A DNA stretch of 64,000 bases from Pedobacter sp. ISL-64. Lineage in GTDB: Bacteria; Bacteroidota; Bacteroidia; Sphingobacteriales; Sphingobacteriaceae. A program made the position numbers and the translations under genes. This document shows, piece after piece, positions 63,712 to 64,000 of the stretch. Location: positions 602,411 through 666,410 of the forward strand of contig NZ_JAGGPU010000006.1 of NCBI RefSeq assembly GCF_018613605.1, written 5' to 3'. Each line of letters opens with the position of its first letter. Position 1 is the first letter of the stretch. The notes beneath the pieces are model-generated. The model ran no database searches, was not told the origin of the DNA, and saw only the letters and a program-made list of their open reading frames with translations.

Positions 63712-63761
63712 TTTTTGTCGCCCTGCCTGTACAATTTTCGAACTTTTTCATCGAAGACTTG
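63712..63761. repeat. 50-bp sequence repeated near tRNA-Pro, copy B
   Basis: Same block order as copy A at 60550-60599: GTCGCCC, GCCTGTACAA, TTTT, GAAC, TTTTTC. It lies between the tRNA-Pro gene and its predicted promoter, so it is in the tRNA leader. Confidence 0.65.
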
Positions 63762-63795
63762 AAACGATTGGCAATGCTTAATTCGTTCGACGGTG

Positions 63796-63803
63796 CAAAT
63801 GTA
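63796..63803 (-). promoter_or_regulatory. Predicted -7 promoter element of tRNA-Pro
   Basis: The minus strand reads TACATTTG followed by C, a full TAnnTTTG match. It predicts a leader of about 120 nt before the mature tRNA. Confidence 0.6.
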
Positions 63804-63828
63804 TAATAATTATTTAAAAAAACTACGG

Positions 63829-63865
63829 TGTGCCTGATGATTTTCTATTGAATTTTTCAGGTACA
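63829..63865. repeat. Short inverted repeat near window end
   Basis: TGTGCCTGA and TCAGGTACA pair in 8 of 9 positions across a 19-base loop. It could be a weak terminator. The remaining 3' end to 64000 has only a possible ATG at 63985 with five codons, so no gene can be supported. Confidence 0.4.
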
Positions 63866-64000
63866 CTTATTATTTATTGAGTGTCAAATGCAACTAACTG
63901 TACGCCAATAAAGAACCCCCGATTATACCCTTGCGAAGGGTTGCATAAAATATTTGAGTTTTTATGTGAAAGAGAAAATGTGCGATGGAAAAACTGACTT

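Noticed and set aside
63985..64000. Start of a new gene at the right edge
   Set aside because: Only five codons are visible, which cannot support a call.

Overview
The window is a chromosome segment from a Bacteroidota bacterium, most likely Sphingobacteriaceae and probably Pedobacter. It is AT-rich and carries three separate SusC/SusD pairs. It also has a type IX secretion protein (PorP/SprF) with a type B sorting domain. Several intergenic regions contain the Bacteroidota -7 promoter element TAnnTTTG. The genus rests on protein resemblance from memory, not on a search.

Layout. (1) 1-8.6 kb is a sialidase-type utilization locus: PhyH dioxygenase, SusD, SusC, GH33-like sialidase, FadR/GntR regulator and a divergent alpha/beta-hydrolase. 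It is tied together by four copies of the palindrome TATGTAGTACATA. (2) 9.1-14.7 kb is a four-gene secreted adhesin operon ending in a type B sorting domain and PorP/SprF. (3) 14.8-17.7 kb holds gamma-glutamyltransferase, a TfoX-like protein and a small HTH protein. (4) 17.8-33.1 kb is a LacI-centred locus: GH28-like enzyme and SSS symporter on one side, and myo-inositol oxygenase, SusC, SusD, purple acid phosphatase-like enzyme, DUF5009 acyltransferase and GH92 alpha-mannosidase on the other. (5) 33.2-36 kb has small genes and a Crp-type regulator. (6) 36-43.5 kb has divergent GH43 and GH127 enzymes that point to arabinose-containing plant glycans. (7) 43.6-45.6 kb is an RsbQ-like hydrolase overlapping a PAS histidine kinase. 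(8) 45.9-53.4 kb is an operon of M28 peptidase, SusC, SusD and TlpA-like thioredoxin, preceded by a clear SAM-I riboswitch. (9) 53.7-60.3 kb has ArsR/MFS genes, a repeat-rich gene-poor patch at 55.2-56.3 kb, and housekeeping or hypothetical genes. (10) 60.3-64 kb looks like the scar of a mobile element: a primase N-terminal fragment, a TPR-DUF2971 gene, a frameshifted serine-recombinase C-terminus and tRNA-Pro, with two related 50-bp sequences at the edges.

The strongest unusual signals are three. The SAM riboswitch controls an outer-membrane SusCD/peptidase operon, which suggests methionine or sulfur scavenging. The inositol locus combines MIOX, a phosphatase and an alpha-mannosidase, which would fit mannosylated inositol-phosphate substrates. 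The RsbQ/PAS pair is wired to a histidine kinase rather than to the phosphatase RsbP.
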